Source: Cinnamomum chago (lineage: Eukaryota > Streptophyta > Magnoliopsida > Laurales > Lauraceae). From it: DNA of 64,000 nucleotides. Every line of letters begins with the position of its first letter. The first letter of the stretch is position 1. The notes below the pieces were generated by a model that was given only the letters and a program-made list of their open reading frames with translations, searched no databases and was not told the origin of the DNA. This document shows positions 22,162-36,162 of this stretch, piece by piece. Position numbers and translations under genes: made by a program. The DNA lies in assembly GCA_038049695.1 (NCBI GenBank), contig CP142453.1:17922001-17986000 (forward strand), read 5' to 3'.

Positions 22162-25100
22162 CTAAAAATAGAATTTCTTGAGGTGTGACGCGTTCCATGG
22201 TCTCGGAAGAGGCCGTCCTTCCATGTCTTCGAGCCGATAAGCCGACCGTCCAGCAATGGAAGTGACTTTAAACGGACCATGCCAATTCGGCGCTAGCTTC
22301 CCTTGATTCGGATCTTTGTCCCCTGGGAGAGCCTTCTTGAGGACCAGTTCTCCTACAGAGAACTTCCTCTCTCTGACGTTCTGGTTGTAGCCCCTGGCTA
22401 GCTGCTGCTGGTAGACGGCTAGCCTCACTGCAGCTGCTTCCCTTCGCTCATCCGCTAAATCTAGCTCCCTGGCCACATTGGTTTCGTTCTGTCCACGATC
22501 AAAGAGTTCGGACCTCAAAGTGGGGAGGCCGATCTCCAGAGGGATGACTGCTTCCATGCCATAGGCGAGCGAGAAAGGGGTAGCCGAAGTGGAACGCCTC
22601 GGAGTAGTTCTGTAAGCCCACAGGACGCTCGGCAGTTCTTCCACCCATCTCCCCTTTGCTTGGTCCAGCCGCTTCTTGAGCCCATCGAGGATCACCTTGT
22701 TGGAGATCTCGGCCTGGCCGTTACTCTGTGGGTAGGCTGGAGTGGAATAATGGTTTCGGATGCCGAGCTCCTGGCAGAAGGTCTTGAAAAGTTTAGAGTC
22801 GAACTGAGTTCCGTTGTCCGAAACCAGCGCTCTGGGAATGCCAAACCTTGTGACGACATTCTTCCACACAAAATTCTTGGAGTCTCGCTCTGTGATGGAT
22901 GAAAGTGGCTCTGCTTCAATCCATTTGGTGAAGTAATCTGTCGCCACAATAAGCCATCTCTTGTTCCCTGGGGTTCGGTGGAGCGGGCCCACTATGTCGA
23001 GCCCCCACTGGGCGAATGGCCACGGGCTAGAGAGCGGGCTGAGATCCTGAGCGGGCTGATGGAGAGAGTGTGAGAACTTCTGGCACTTCTCGCACTTCTT
23101 CGCATATACCTGCGCATCTTTCTGCATATACGGCCACCAGTAACCCTGGCTGATGGCTCGGTAGGCTAGGGACCTTCCTCCGATATGGCTCCCGCAGATT
23201 CCTTCGTGTATCTCGAAAAGGAGGTCCTCGACCTTACTTGGATGGACGCACTGGAGGTACGGTCCCGAAAATGATTTCCTGTAGAGCTTGACCTCGGGAG
23301 ATAGCCAAAACCGAGCTGCCTTGAGTCTGACCCGGTGGGCTTCGCCACTGTCCTCGGGGAGCCTGTCGTCCTTAAGGTAGGTGACGATGGGGTCCATCCA
23401 GCTCGGGCCGAGACCGAGGCACAACACATCCCGAGGTGGACGTAGTTCAATGCTGGGTGCAGCTAATGATCCGACTTCAATGCTTCTCTTTTTTCCTGCC
23501 TCAACAGCGCTGGCCAAGTTCGCAAGAGCATCTGCGTGAGAGTTAACTTCTCTGCCAATCTGCTTGACTTCGGCCGTGTGGAACTGAGAGAGCTGCTTCT
23601 TAGCCAGGGCCAAATACGCGGCCATCCGGTCGTCGCGAGCCTGATAGTCCCCAGTCAGCTGGTTTGTCACCAACTGTGAATCGCTGAAGACCACCAGCTG
23701 TTGAGCTCCGAGGATATGGGCGCTATTCAGTCCGGCCAAAAGGGCTTCATACTCAGCCTCATTGTTTGACGCCTTGAAGTCTAAGGTCAGAGCCTGCTCG
23801 ATGACCAGTCCTTCTGGCGATTGGAGAACAACTCCTGCTCCGGCTCTTCTCGAGGTGGAAGATCCATCGACGAAGACTTTCCAAACTGGGGTCTCGGCTT
23901 GGCATGGTGATTGTTCAAAACCCGTGGAAGCCCCATGCTCCTCACCCCCCAGTTCGGTGCCGAGCTGGGTTGGTGCCGAACTCGAATCAAATTCGGCAAG
24001 GAAATCTGCCAGCACCTGGGCTTTTATCGCTGTCCGTGGCTGATACTGAATCTCATACTGCCCCAGTTCGACAGCCCATCGGGAGATTCTTCCTGAAAAG
24101 TCAGCCTTTCTAAAAACAGACTTGAGTGGGTGCTCCGTAACAACCACAATAGAATGGGTTTGAAAGTAATGGGAGAGCTTTCGCGAGGCGCTAACCAGCG
24201 CCAAGGCGAGCTTCTCCAGAGGCAGATACCTGGTCTCGGCATCAATAAGGGTCTTGCTCGTATAATACACTGGTTTTTGAACCGTGTCCTCTTCTCGGAT
24301 GAGGACTGAGCTGACCGCATGATCCGAGACCGCCAAATATAAATACAGGGTTTCCCCGTGGGTCGGGGTTGATAACAATGGTGGTGAAGAAAGGTAAGCC
24401 TTAAGCTGCTGTAAGGCATGGTCACATTCTGGGGTCCATTGGAATTTAGAATGTTTTCTAAGAAGCTGAAAGAAAGGTCGGCACTTATCTGAAGATTTGC
24501 TGATAAAGCGATTCAGTGCCGCGGCCATCCCTGTAAGCTTCTGAACCTCCTTTGCCGAGGTGGGACTCTGCACCCTGAGGATAGCCGAGATCTGATCTGG
24601 GTCTGCCTCAATGCCTCTGCGTGTGACCAAGCTGCCCAAAAATTTGCCAGAGCCAACGCCGAAGGCGCACTTCGAGGCGTTAAGCTTCAGTCGGAACGCC
24701 TTTAGAGTGGCGAAGACCTCGGCCAAGTCTGACAGATGATCCCGCGCCTGCTTGGACTTGACCACCATATCATCGATGTAGACCTCTACGGTTTTGCCGA
24801 GCTGATCGTGGAACATCTTGGTAACGAGCCTCTGGTAGGTGGCTCCTGCATTCTTCAGCCCAAACGGCATCACCTTATAGCAATAGGTTCCCCTGGGCGT
24901 GATAAAAGCTGTTTTCTCTTCGTCTGGCCCAAACAGTGGGATCTGGTGATAGCCGCGGTAGGCATCGAGGAAGCTCATTCTGCCGTGCCCGGCCGTGGCG
25001 TCGATCAACTGGTCAATCTTTGGTAGGGGAAAGCTGTCCTTGGGACAGGCTTTGTTGAGGTCGGTAAAGTCGACGCACACCCTCCACTTGCCAGTCTTCT

Positions 25101-25746
25101 TCCTGACGACCACCGGATTGGCCAACCAGGTCGGGTATTGAACCTCTCTGATAGCGCCGGCCTCAAGCAGCTTATCCACTTCCTCGACGACGGCTTCGGT
25201 CTGTGGGACCCCCGTCCTGCGGGCTTTCTGCATCACAGGTTTGTGGTTAGGGTCAACATTCAGTCTATGACACATTACCTCGGGGTCGACGCCGGGCATC
25301 TCCTGAGGTGTCCAGGCGAAAGCATCTCTGTTCTGCACCAGGAACTGGGCCAGTTCGGACCTCTCTGGCTCTCCGAGCTGGCTGCCGAGCAGGAAGAACC
25401 GATCCGGGTCCTTTGGGTCGATCCTGACTTCGGCAAGTTCCTCCACGCTTTTCCTGCCTGGATCTTGGCCGAGCTCATCCAGCCCCTGCTCCAGTTTCTT
25501 CTCCATCTCGGCCACATTGACCTCCTTGGGCTCTTGCTCCCCGGGTGCCACAGCGGTTAGGCACTGCTTGGCTGCCTGCTGATCTCCTCTGACCGTGATG
25601 ATTTCAACTCGGCCGCTCTTTCCCTCCAACGGAAATTTCAGCTTCTGATGGAGGGTGGAAGGGACTGCTTCCAGGCTGTGGAGCCAAGACCTGCCCACTA
25701 TAGCATTGTAGGGCGAGGGTGCGTCGATCACCATGAAGGTTGCCAT
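22162..25746 (-). CDS. Tat pol: RT, RNase H, archaeal-type RNase H, integrase
   Basis: An open frame of 1194 residues. Residues 1-70 finish the aspartic protease region (APSPYNAIVGRSWL). RT spans about 200-335, with FLDAYRGYHQI and the catalytic YIDDM near 323. A degenerate first RNase H is followed by a second archaeal-type one from about 620 (VFVDGSSTSRRAGAG, NNEAEYEAL, SDSQLV, NSHADALANL). Integrase follows, with an HHCC finger (GSHIGGRS, CEKCQKF) and a DDE core (WGLDIVGP, VSDNGTQF, SNGQAEISNK). It ends at HLKKFYF with no chromodomain, as expected for Tat. The upstream frame enters one base out of register near 25745, so Gag-Pol synthesis would need repair or frameshifting. Confidence 0.9.
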   Translation of the reverse strand: MATFMVIDAPSPYNAIVGRSWLHSLEAVPSTLHQKLKFPLEGKSGRVEIITVRGDQQAAKQCLTAVAPGEQEPKEVNVAEMEKKLEQGLDELGQDPGRKSVEELAEVRIDPKDPDRFFLLGSQLGEPERSELAQFLVQNRDAFAWTPQEMPGVDPEVMCHRLNVDPNHKPVMQKARRTGVPQTEAVVEEVDKLLEAGAIREVQYPTWLANPVVVRKKTGKWRVCVDFTDLNKACPKDSFPLPKIDQLIDATAGHGRMSFLDAYRGYHQIPLFGPDEEKTAFITPRGTYCYKVMPFGLKNAGATYQRLVTKMFHDQLGKTVEVYIDDMVVKSKQARDHLSDLAEVFATLKAFRLKLNASKCAFGVGSGKFLGSLVTRRGIEADPDQISAILRVQSPTSAKEVQKLTGMAAALNRFISKSSDKCRPFFQLLRKHSKFQWTPECDHALQQLKAYLSSPPLLSTPTHGETLYLYLAVSDHAVSSVLIREEDTVQKPVYYTSKTLIDAETRYLPLEKLALALVSASRKLSHYFQTHSIVVVTEHPLKSVFRKADFSGRISRWAVELGQYEIQYQPRTAIKAQVLADFLAEFDSSSAPTQLGTELGGEEHGASTGFEQSPCQAETPVWKVFVDGSSTSRRAGAGVVLQSPEGLVIEQALTLDFKASNNEAEYEALLAGLNSAHILGAQQLVVFSDSQLVTNQLTGDYQARDDRMAAYLALAKKQLSQFHTAEVKQIGREVNSHADALANLASAVEAGKKRSIEVGSLAAPSIELRPPRDVLCLGLGPSWMDPIVTYLKDDRLPEDSGEAHRVRLKAARFWLSPEVKLYRKSFSGPYLQCVHPSKVEDLLFEIHEGICGSHIGGRSLAYRAISQGYWWPYMQKDAQVYAKKCEKCQKFSHSLHQPAQDLSPLSSPWPFAQWGLDIVGPLHRTPGNKRWLIVATDYFTKWIEAEPLSSITERDSKNFVWKNVVTRFGIPRALVSDNGTQFDSKLFKTFCQELGIRNHYSTPAYPQSNGQAEISNKVILDGLKKRLDQAKGRWVEELPSVLWAYRTTPRRSTSATPFSLAYGMEAVIPLEIGLPTLRSELFDRGQNETNVARELDLADERREAAAVRLAVYQQQLARGYNQNVRERKFSVGELVLKKALPGDKDPNQGKLAPNWHGPFKVTSIAGRSAYRLEDMEGRPLPRPWNASHLKKFYF

Positions 25747-26462
25747 GACAGACGCGCCACCGGCCTCGACCTGAAAGTCACCTTCCCCTTGGGGTAGACT
25801 GGTTTGGCGCTGAAGCCGATAAGGGGAACTCGAGCCTCCTGCAGATCTTTCTCCGTCAGTCCCATCCTTCGAAAGCTGTCGAAATAGAGGACCTCGGAAG
25901 AACTGCCGGGGTCAACCAGGACTTTCTTCACAGTGCAATTCTTCACGCCCTGCTTAGAGCAGTCAAACTTCAGAGTGATGATCAGGGGGTCGTTGTGGGG
26001 AAGCTGCACCCCTTCCAAATCTGCATCAGTAAACCTGATCTCGGGACGCTCCCTCCGAGCCCTTTTCTGTGCTGGGCCGAGCTCGGCGGCCATGACTTGC
26101 TTGCCGTGAGCGGCTTTCCTGGCTTCGGCACGGGCTTGATTACTCCCCTTGGGCGGGGGTGTCAAATGGATAACGTCAATTATCTTCTCTGTCCCGTCGC
26201 TGTCGTGACCCCCTTCGTCTCGGCGCGGGGCTCGGGTGTCGGCCCTGGTTTCTCTCCTGACAAACTCTTGCAGGTGTCCATCCTGGACAAGCTTCTCCAA
26301 ATGCGACCGCAGTATCCTGCAATCTTCAGTCTTGTGGCCGCCCTCCTTGTGATAGGAACAGAACTTCGTCTGATCTCGGACAGAAGGGTCGCCTTGCATG
26401 GGCTCTGGCCATTTGAAATACGGCCTGCTCTTGATCTTATACATGATTTTGTGGATTGGCAT
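25728..26462 (-). CDS. Tat gag C-terminus and protease fragment
   Basis: In the same frame as gag but separated from it by two in-frame stops (TGA at 26601-26603 and a TAG about 24 codons later). It carries a cysteine/histidine knuckle (FCSYHKEGGHKTEDC), a basic linker and the aspartic protease active-site region (KKVLVDPGSSSEVLYF). The normal DTG/DSG-type triplet reads DPG here, as in some Tat relatives. The frame then departs by one base from pol at about KGKVTF, near 25760-25745. The sequence there is not a canonical slippery site, so a single-base deletion is likelier than programmed shifting. 244 codons from the first Met; the true start is upstream in gag. Confidence 0.8.
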   Translation of the reverse strand: MPIHKIMYKIKSRPYFKWPEPMQGDPSVRDQTKFCSYHKEGGHKTEDCRILRSHLEKLVQDGHLQEFVRRETRADTRAPRRDEGGHDSDGTEKIIDVIHLTPPPKGSNQARAEARKAAHGKQVMAAELGPAQKRARRERPEIRFTDADLEGVQLPHNDPLIITLKFDCSKQGVKNCTVKKVLVDPGSSSEVLYFDSFRRMGLTEKDLQEARVPLIGFSAKPVYPKGKVTFRSRPVARLSWQPSW

Positions 26463-26600
26463 CTTGAAGACCGTGTTGACCCCCCGATACGCGTCCTCGG
26501 ACAGCCTGGGCCTTTTGCTCCTTGCCTAGGCGAACGTCTGAGTCCTTGCCGAGCTTGTAGGCACCCAACTCCTGTCTGAGTCACCTCTTCGTCGCTCGTC

Positions 26601-28121
26601 TCACCGAGGCTCATTCCTCGGAAACGGTCCTCCGTCCTTCTTGGGGGGCCTCTCACCTCGGTCTTGGTTTCTTTGCATGGTTCCATGGCTCTCCCGAGCA
26701 CGGGCCTGGTCATCCTCTTGAGCAATGTACCGGTTGGCGATGGACATGAGCGCTGCTATGGAAGAGACCGGGTTCCTGGCCAGGTCCTTGCGAAGGTCGC
26801 TGTCTGGGAGCAAGGCATTCTGAAATGCGAAGACGGCAACCTCGTCCTTGGAATTCTCAATCTGACTGTAGACCGCCCAGAAGCGCTTGGCGAATTGGGT
26901 GACGTTCTCCCCTTGCTTCATCTTCATGGCCATGATGTCTGCGTCTGTCTTCGGAAGGACTCTGTAGGCCTGGAACTTCTTCATAAAGGACTGCTGGAGT
27001 TGCTGCCAACCCGAGACGGATCCTTCTGGGAGCGCACAGAACCACTTCAGGGGGAGGTCGCCTAAGCTGGAGGAAAAGACTCGGCAGTTCAGATGGCCCT
27101 CGTCTCCCCAGACAGACATCCTCTGGGAGAAGTGTCTGAGATGCGTAGCTGGATCCGAGACCCCATCATAGGTGACGAATCTTGGTACGGTGAACTTCTT
27201 CGGTAAGGGGTATCTCCTGATGTCTTGGGAGAAAGGAGACGCGCCGAGATCAACGGGGTCGCAGCAAGCATTCTTCTGGTCTCGGACGAAGCCGGCTACT
27301 TCCAGGTTGCGCTGGACCGTTTTCCTTATGTGCGCGTCCAGCCATTCCTGATTATGATACATACCCTCCGGAATGGTCTCGGACGCCTTCCTCGAGTAGC
27401 TACGGCTAGTGCTTGAGCCTTCATCTCGGGTTCGGTCGTCCCTTTTCCTGTTCAAGCGGTCCCTCAGGTCCTCCTTTGAGGAAGAGATGCGCGTGACACG
27501 AGTAACTCCCCTCTCGTGTTGCGGCGATCGCTGCTGCTGCCGAGATCGCTGCTGCTGGGACTGCTCCCGACGAGCCCGTTGCTGCTGGGACTGCTCCCGA
27601 CGAGTTCGCTGCTGCTGGGACTGCTCCCGACGAGCCCGTTGCTGCTGGGACTGCTGCCGAAGCCCCGCTGATCCCGTAGCTCTTTCCAGCTGCTGCTGGA
27701 GCCGGAGGATCAGAGCGTCTCTCTCCTCGATGGCCTCATTCTGTGCTTTAATCTCCAGAAGGGTGGAGTCTAAGTCGTCATCAGGGCTGTAGTCTTCATC
27801 CTCAGTATCCTCAACGTCCTCCACCCGGCCCTCAACGTCCTCCGCCTGGCCAAGGGGACGTGATCCATCGACCCCTGGAGACTTATCCCGCTGGTCTCCC
27901 CCCGTCAGGAGACCTGTAGGCTGCTGGGTGTCTCCCTTCCCGGGAGCGGACTCCGAGCGGAGGTCACGCTCCTGAACGTTGATCCGGATGAGAGCACGTT
28001 CAGCGTCGTCCTCCGTGACTGGTTGCTTGCCAGCCCTCTTCTTGGCAGGGAGAAGGGTAGAAGACGGTCCAGTACGCCCTGTCTTGGATGTCTCTCCGCC
28101 TTTCGCAGCTCTCCTCGTCAT
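26601..28121 (-). CDS. Tat gag polyprotein (capsid)
   Basis: 506 residues, starting MTRRAAKGG about 45 bases after the primer site. The N-terminal half is disordered, with a Gln/Arg tandem repeat (SQQQRARREQ, four to five copies) and acidic runs. The capsid-type retrotransposon gag domain begins near residue 275 (DIRRYPLPKKFTVPRF, YDGVSDPATHLRHF, WFCALPEGSVSGW). It packages the element RNA in cytoplasmic particles. It stops at TGA just after NEPR, where relatives read through into the knuckle and protease, so the stop is probably a mutation. Confidence 0.88.
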   Translation of the reverse strand: MTRRAAKGGETSKTGRTGPSSTLLPAKKRAGKQPVTEDDAERALIRINVQERDLRSESAPGKGDTQQPTGLLTGGDQRDKSPGVDGSRPLGQAEDVEGRVEDVEDTEDEDYSPDDDLDSTLLEIKAQNEAIEERDALILRLQQQLERATGSAGLRQQSQQQRARREQSQQQRTRREQSQQQRARREQSQQQRSRQQQRSPQHERGVTRVTRISSSKEDLRDRLNRKRDDRTRDEGSSTSRSYSRKASETIPEGMYHNQEWLDAHIRKTVQRNLEVAGFVRDQKNACCDPVDLGASPFSQDIRRYPLPKKFTVPRFVTYDGVSDPATHLRHFSQRMSVWGDEGHLNCRVFSSSLGDLPLKWFCALPEGSVSGWQQLQQSFMKKFQAYRVLPKTDADIMAMKMKQGENVTQFAKRFWAVYSQIENSKDEVAVFAFQNALLPDSDLRKDLARNPVSSIAALMSIANRYIAQEDDQARARESHGTMQRNQDRGERPPKKDGGPFPRNEPR

Positions 28122-28162
28122 GGTGTTTAGGAATAGGAATAGGAAAGTGTATAGAAATCTTC

Positions 28163-28180
28163 CCCACAGACGGCGCCAAT
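28163..28180 (-). other. Primer binding site of Tat element
   Basis: Immediately after the LTR on the minus strand: TTGGCGCCGTCTGTGGGG, a TGGCGCC-type tRNA primer site common in plant Ty3/gypsy elements. Confidence 0.85.
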
Positions 28181-28920
28181 TGTAAGTGCAGAAATAATAA
28201 TACTCACAAGATCAGGATGCCTCTCAGGACTTACTCAATGCATGGAGGAGATAGCTGCGACGGTCTGAACCTGAAAGAGGAGAAAGACAAGGGTCAGAGG
28301 ACCCTGGCTCTGGGCAGCGCAGGGCTCTCCGATGCTTAAGTCAGCAATGGATCGGAGAAGGAGAAGAAGAAAGACTGAGTGTCTCTGTGAGAGTGCTTAC
28401 CCCTTGCTCCCTTCGGCTCGTGCCTTATATATGGAACAGTCTGGGGTGAGTGTCAGTGGGCTTGGTGATGTGACCTGGGTCACATCAGCCCACAAAGTCA
28501 TTATTGAAGGTCCATCATAGCCCTCTTTGCATTTAATGTGGGTCCGATCAGCCCATACTACATTTAATGTGGGTCCGATCAGCCCATACTACATTTAATG
28601 CCAGTCACATTGGGCCTGATCCTGCCCTGATCTGGTGGTGGCTGAAGTCCCATCAGATCCCTTCCTTGGGTCTTGCCACGACAGGGCCGTGGCTGTTAGC
28701 TGCAGGCGCAATACTGCATTGCCGAGCTTGCGTTGCCGAGACTGAACGGTATGCGCGACCGAACTGAATTCTGTTTGGCCGAGACGAGCACGTAGTGCCG
28801 AGACCGATATGGATCGGATCGTAGCCGAGATCAAGGGACGTGGTCCCCCATACAGTAGCTAACCGAGCACACCCTAGCCGAGACCAAGAGAAACTGGTTC
28901 ACGAAATGGGCCCCCACACA
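28181..28920 (-). repeat. Tat element 5' LTR (740 bp)
   Basis: The element's promoter LTR, transcribed toward lower coordinates. A TATATAAGG box lies on the minus strand at 28423-28431, followed by a leader. It matches 17368-18107 at every stretch compared. Confidence 0.95.
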
Positions 28921-28925
28921 CCAGT

Positions 28926-29307
28926 ACTTGCCTTTGATTTCAAGTGAAGTTATAACCCATGTTCCCTTGCAATCTCAGCTAGGCATTTCCACCAATATTT
29001 CCAAAATAGACTAAAGACCATATATCAAATAAAACCATCAAAGTGACATCCTTCCAACTACTAGCAAACCAAGTACATTTCCATTTATACATTAAATAAC
29101 TTGCCATACTCCATCAAAATGGCACACACCCAACACTACACTTATCCCATAACATAGCTAAAAGACTCAATCAATTCACCCTGAATCAGCTTAGTTGACT
29201 TGATTCAGAGGGCTCCAATTTCTACAGCTATGTTTTCTTCACACTACTTAGAATAATAATACAAGGCCTCCCTAATCACAATCCAAGAGACTAACACCAT
29301 GTGCATT
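28926..29307. other. 3' flank of peroxidase gene
   Basis: AT-rich DNA between the retrotransposon and the peroxidase stop codon; it should hold the peroxidase 3' UTR and polyadenylation site. Nothing else seen. The Tat element landed less than 400 bases past the stop. Confidence 0.6.
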
Positions 29308-33384
<4,077 letters not shown>

Positions 33385-33451
33385 TGAGTGTTTTCTCTTC
33401 TATTTAATCTTCTAAGCCTATAGTCATGAATGGAAGTGGGAAGGGTAATGG

Positions 33452-33461
33452 GCATTTATAC
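33452..33461 (-). promoter_or_regulatory. TATA box of the peroxidase gene
   Basis: AGTATAAATGCC on the minus strand about 70 bases before the peroxidase ATG, with a short A-rich leader between. Position and sequence suit a plant core promoter. Confidence 0.6.
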
Positions 33462-33469
33462 TAAGAAAT

Positions 33470-34180
33470 GAGAGGATTAGGAATATACAAAAAAAAGAAT
33501 TATGGTGGTGGTTTGGATGATACATACAGGAGAAGAATCTTTGACAATGGATAAGGGTTTTTCAACCATGATTCTTACTAGGTGAGATTTTATAATTATT
33601 TCTGCATTGCAGATCAGGAACCAGACAAAAAATTAAGCTAACAAATCCCTACTTATAGTGAGAAATATCAGTAAACAAGTCATTGTAAATATCATTAGGT
33701 AAATCTACCAAGCTACTAACTAAAGTGCCATCATACTCAAGAGGCTTGACTTCATGAAGAACCTCTATCATAATAAATAGAAAGAGTTACATATAACAAC
33801 CAGCTAGTGTTTTCTAGTATTTACAAAAAATGACCTTCCCTTTTCTTTTCTCCTCCAGGGGGCTAGCCGGCTAGGACCCGAGAGAGCCCATTCAAGTAGG
33901 AAAATAAAGCACGTACCATGAGAAGAGGCCCACACATGTGGAAAGAGTGGCATACCTAAAAAACAATCTTGAACAATTGATAATAAGCACGGTTGCCAAC
34001 TAACTAAGAAACCCCGTTGTAAAAAATGACACTTTCTTTTGGTTTTAACATTCAACCACCTATAGTATACTATACTCACATTATCCGCTAGTCACCTTAA
34101 CTGATGATAAAAGGTTAAAAAATAGGTCATTTGACCACTTCGGATGGTTTTAGAACCCATTCATTCAAAAGAAAAAGGCC
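33470..34180. other. Upstream flank of peroxidase, nothing recognised
   Basis: AT-rich sequence upstream of the peroxidase promoter with no coding frame I can support. Confidence 0.4.
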
Positions 34181-34195
34181 ATTTTAAGTGTAACT

Positions 34196-34368
34196 TTTGT
34201 TTTAGCTATCGAAGGGTTTCCAACCGTTTGGACTGGACCAATCCCTCTGAGCACAAAATGAAGCCGAGTAAACTCCCCTATAGCCTCAATGTAGTAGTGC
34301 AGTTTCGAACCTACAACCTCCGAGTGTAAATCGTGATCCTAGTCAACTGAGTTATCCCTTGGGATTCC
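34196..34368 (-). mobile_element. tRNA-derived SINE with long target duplication
   Basis: The minus strand begins GGAATCCCAAGGGATAACTC and carries a pol III box A (ATAACTCAGTTGACTAGG) and box B (GGTTCGAAAC) about 35 bases apart, then a body and a short A-rich 3' end (GCTAAAACAAAA). Flanked by direct repeats ttttaagtgtaact (34182-34195) and ttttaagtataact (34369-34382), 13 of 14 identical. Confidence 0.75.
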
Positions 34369-34442
34369 TTTTAAGTATAACTAACTTTGGCAATTTACAT
34401 TTACTTAGATTTATCCATGAAAATAAGAGAAAGTTCACTTGA

Positions 34443-34560
34443 ACTTACTCTGGGGACCGAACTGTGGCCCGGTCCCCAGGAGAACCACAGGATCCCAGGG
34501 TTGCCTGAGATCCTGTGGTTCTCATGGGGGACCGGGCCACAGTTTGGTCCCCCAGTAAGT
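34443..34560. mobile_element. Fold-back MITE (long hairpin)
   Basis: Two arms of about 50 bases (from acttactctggggaccgaac to its reverse partner ending ccccagtaagt) pair almost perfectly around a loop of about 15 bases. No clear target duplication. Confidence 0.7.
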
Positions 34561-35039
34561 CCACATAGCACCCCTCGGAAAATAAACTCTACTTGGTTTT
34601 ACGACAAGACTGTGACTTGAAATTTTGGTTTTAGTTGACACAATATTTTCAATGAAATATTGGTGGTTTTATTAAAATACAAAAATAGACGTAGTTATTT
34701 GTAAATTCTAGAATAGGCAGGGAGTCATATGCAAATATCCCTTACAAATAACATTATCCTATCAGGAACTTAGTGACAAAAGTAATAATAAATTATCAAA
34801 GCTTGTACTCTAGTGATAGAGAACAGAATATTAGGTGGTTGGTGACTATTGATTGAATCATTACAAGTGCGGTTGTAGTCGAACCAACTCATTATTTTAT
34901 TATTAGGAGGCATGATTGCTTCTTTTTTTTTTGGTTGGGTGGGGATGGGTTTTTTATATGCAATCCATCTCGTGGGACCCCTCATATGCAAGTTTATTGA
35001 CCATCTTAAAATAGGGTTGCAAATATAAATTATTCTCTA

Positions 35040-35990
35040 GTACTATTTCTACTTACAAAAGTAAAGATGTTAACCGAGTATCGTATCATAAATTTCTAAA
35101 TTCCTAAATTAATCCTGATAGATAACAAAGTTCTGATTCTTAAACTAATCCTATTAGAAAAAGAAGTGTTGGTTTGATTGCTTGTAATTCCTAAAGTAAC
35201 AAATTAAAATATAAGGTTTTGATCTAATCAGAGAAAAGTCTTAGGGTATGAATCTACCGTAGCCTCGTCTAATGGTGAATATAGATCTAGGGTTTCACTG
35301 TCAATGCTTTCAAGACTCGTTCTGGTTACAAACCTTCACAGAGTCAACACATAAGGGGTGCGGGTTTAGATCTGGGCATAACCTATCTCTAAGGCATAGA
35401 TTATCCTAGTTTTAACTCCACACACATTCAAACACCATATTATATGACTTGGTACTCTAAACTATAAGAATAAAATACCAAAAAGAGATCTTGCATTAAT
35501 AAAAGAATCCAACAATAGATAACATCAATGTCAGATAATCAAAGCATTTAAAATAAAACCCTAGAACCTATACATCACCATAAATACAAAACTAGGGCTT
35601 CATCACAACCGTAAGATGGAAATTTAGTTACTCATGGAAGATGATTGACAAAGAATCCCTGACAAAATCCCTATTGATGCTTTGCCAAAGCTCCAAGAAT
35701 AGGCCTCCAGAACTTCTATCTTCAAGTTGATTGCTCTAAAACGAGATTAGGGCTTTTATTTATAGGTTTTATGATGAAAACCTCGAAAAAACGCGCATGG
35801 GACGGACTATCAGACGGTCCAGGCATCCGAACGCCAGGAATCAATTATTTCTTGCATCTCTCTGTCACCGAGCGTCCGGAGCCAGTAAGCTCCGGTAGAT
35901 GGGATTTTTGGTATTTTTTTTTATTTCTTCCTATTTTGTACCAGTTTCTTTCCATTAATGCTCCTAGGGGCCTGTAAATATAAAAATAAC
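35040..35990 (-). mobile_element. Probable LTR-retrotransposon relic
   Basis: On the minus strand a TATA-like ATAAATAAAAGCCCTAATC leads a long noncoding leader-like stretch. It contains words common in plant gypsy LTR/leader regions (atgagtaactaaattt, gttctagggttttatt, gatacgatactcgg). No gag or pol and no LTR pair found, so class and ends are uncertain. Confidence 0.35.
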
Positions 35991-36067
35991 ATAATTAGAC
36001 TAATTAATCTCATTGGAGTGTATATCAAAGTCTAAACTGAGGGGCCTAAATGGTACATTTTAAGCTC

Positions 36068-36162
36068 TCATCATTTATCAACGGGTGAAGGAGAGATGGA
36101 AAGGTCTCCTCCCTTATATGCAAGTTTATCAACGAGTGAAGGAGAGATGGAAAGGTCTCCTC
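36068..36162 (+). repeat. Tandem duplication of about 51 bases
   Basis: ttatcaacgggtgaaggagag and its near copy ttatcaacgagtgaaggagag, each followed by atggaaaggtctcctc, lie about 51 bases apart. Confidence 0.75.

Larger units (their letters stand above)
17368..28920 (-). mobile_element. Complete Ty3/gypsy Tat-lineage LTR retrotransposon
   Basis: The element reads on the minus strand: LTR (28920-28181), primer site, gag, protease, pol (RT, two RNase H domains, integrase), 49-bp tandem array, antisense ORF, polypurine tract (tgaggggcgat at 18108-18118) and LTR (18107-17368). A 5-bp target duplication ccagt lies at 17363-17367 and 28921-28925. The second, archaeal-type RNase H, the extra ORF and the 3' tandem repeats are hallmarks of the Tat lineage. 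The two LTRs appear identical, so insertion was recent, yet gag-pol carries two stops and a frameshift. It was presumably moved by a helper copy, or the damage came quickly after. Confidence 0.95.

Noticed and set aside
27409..27792. Plus-strand Cys-rich open frame (RCCWDCSRR repeats)
   Set aside because: Antisense shadow of the Gln/Arg repeat in gag.
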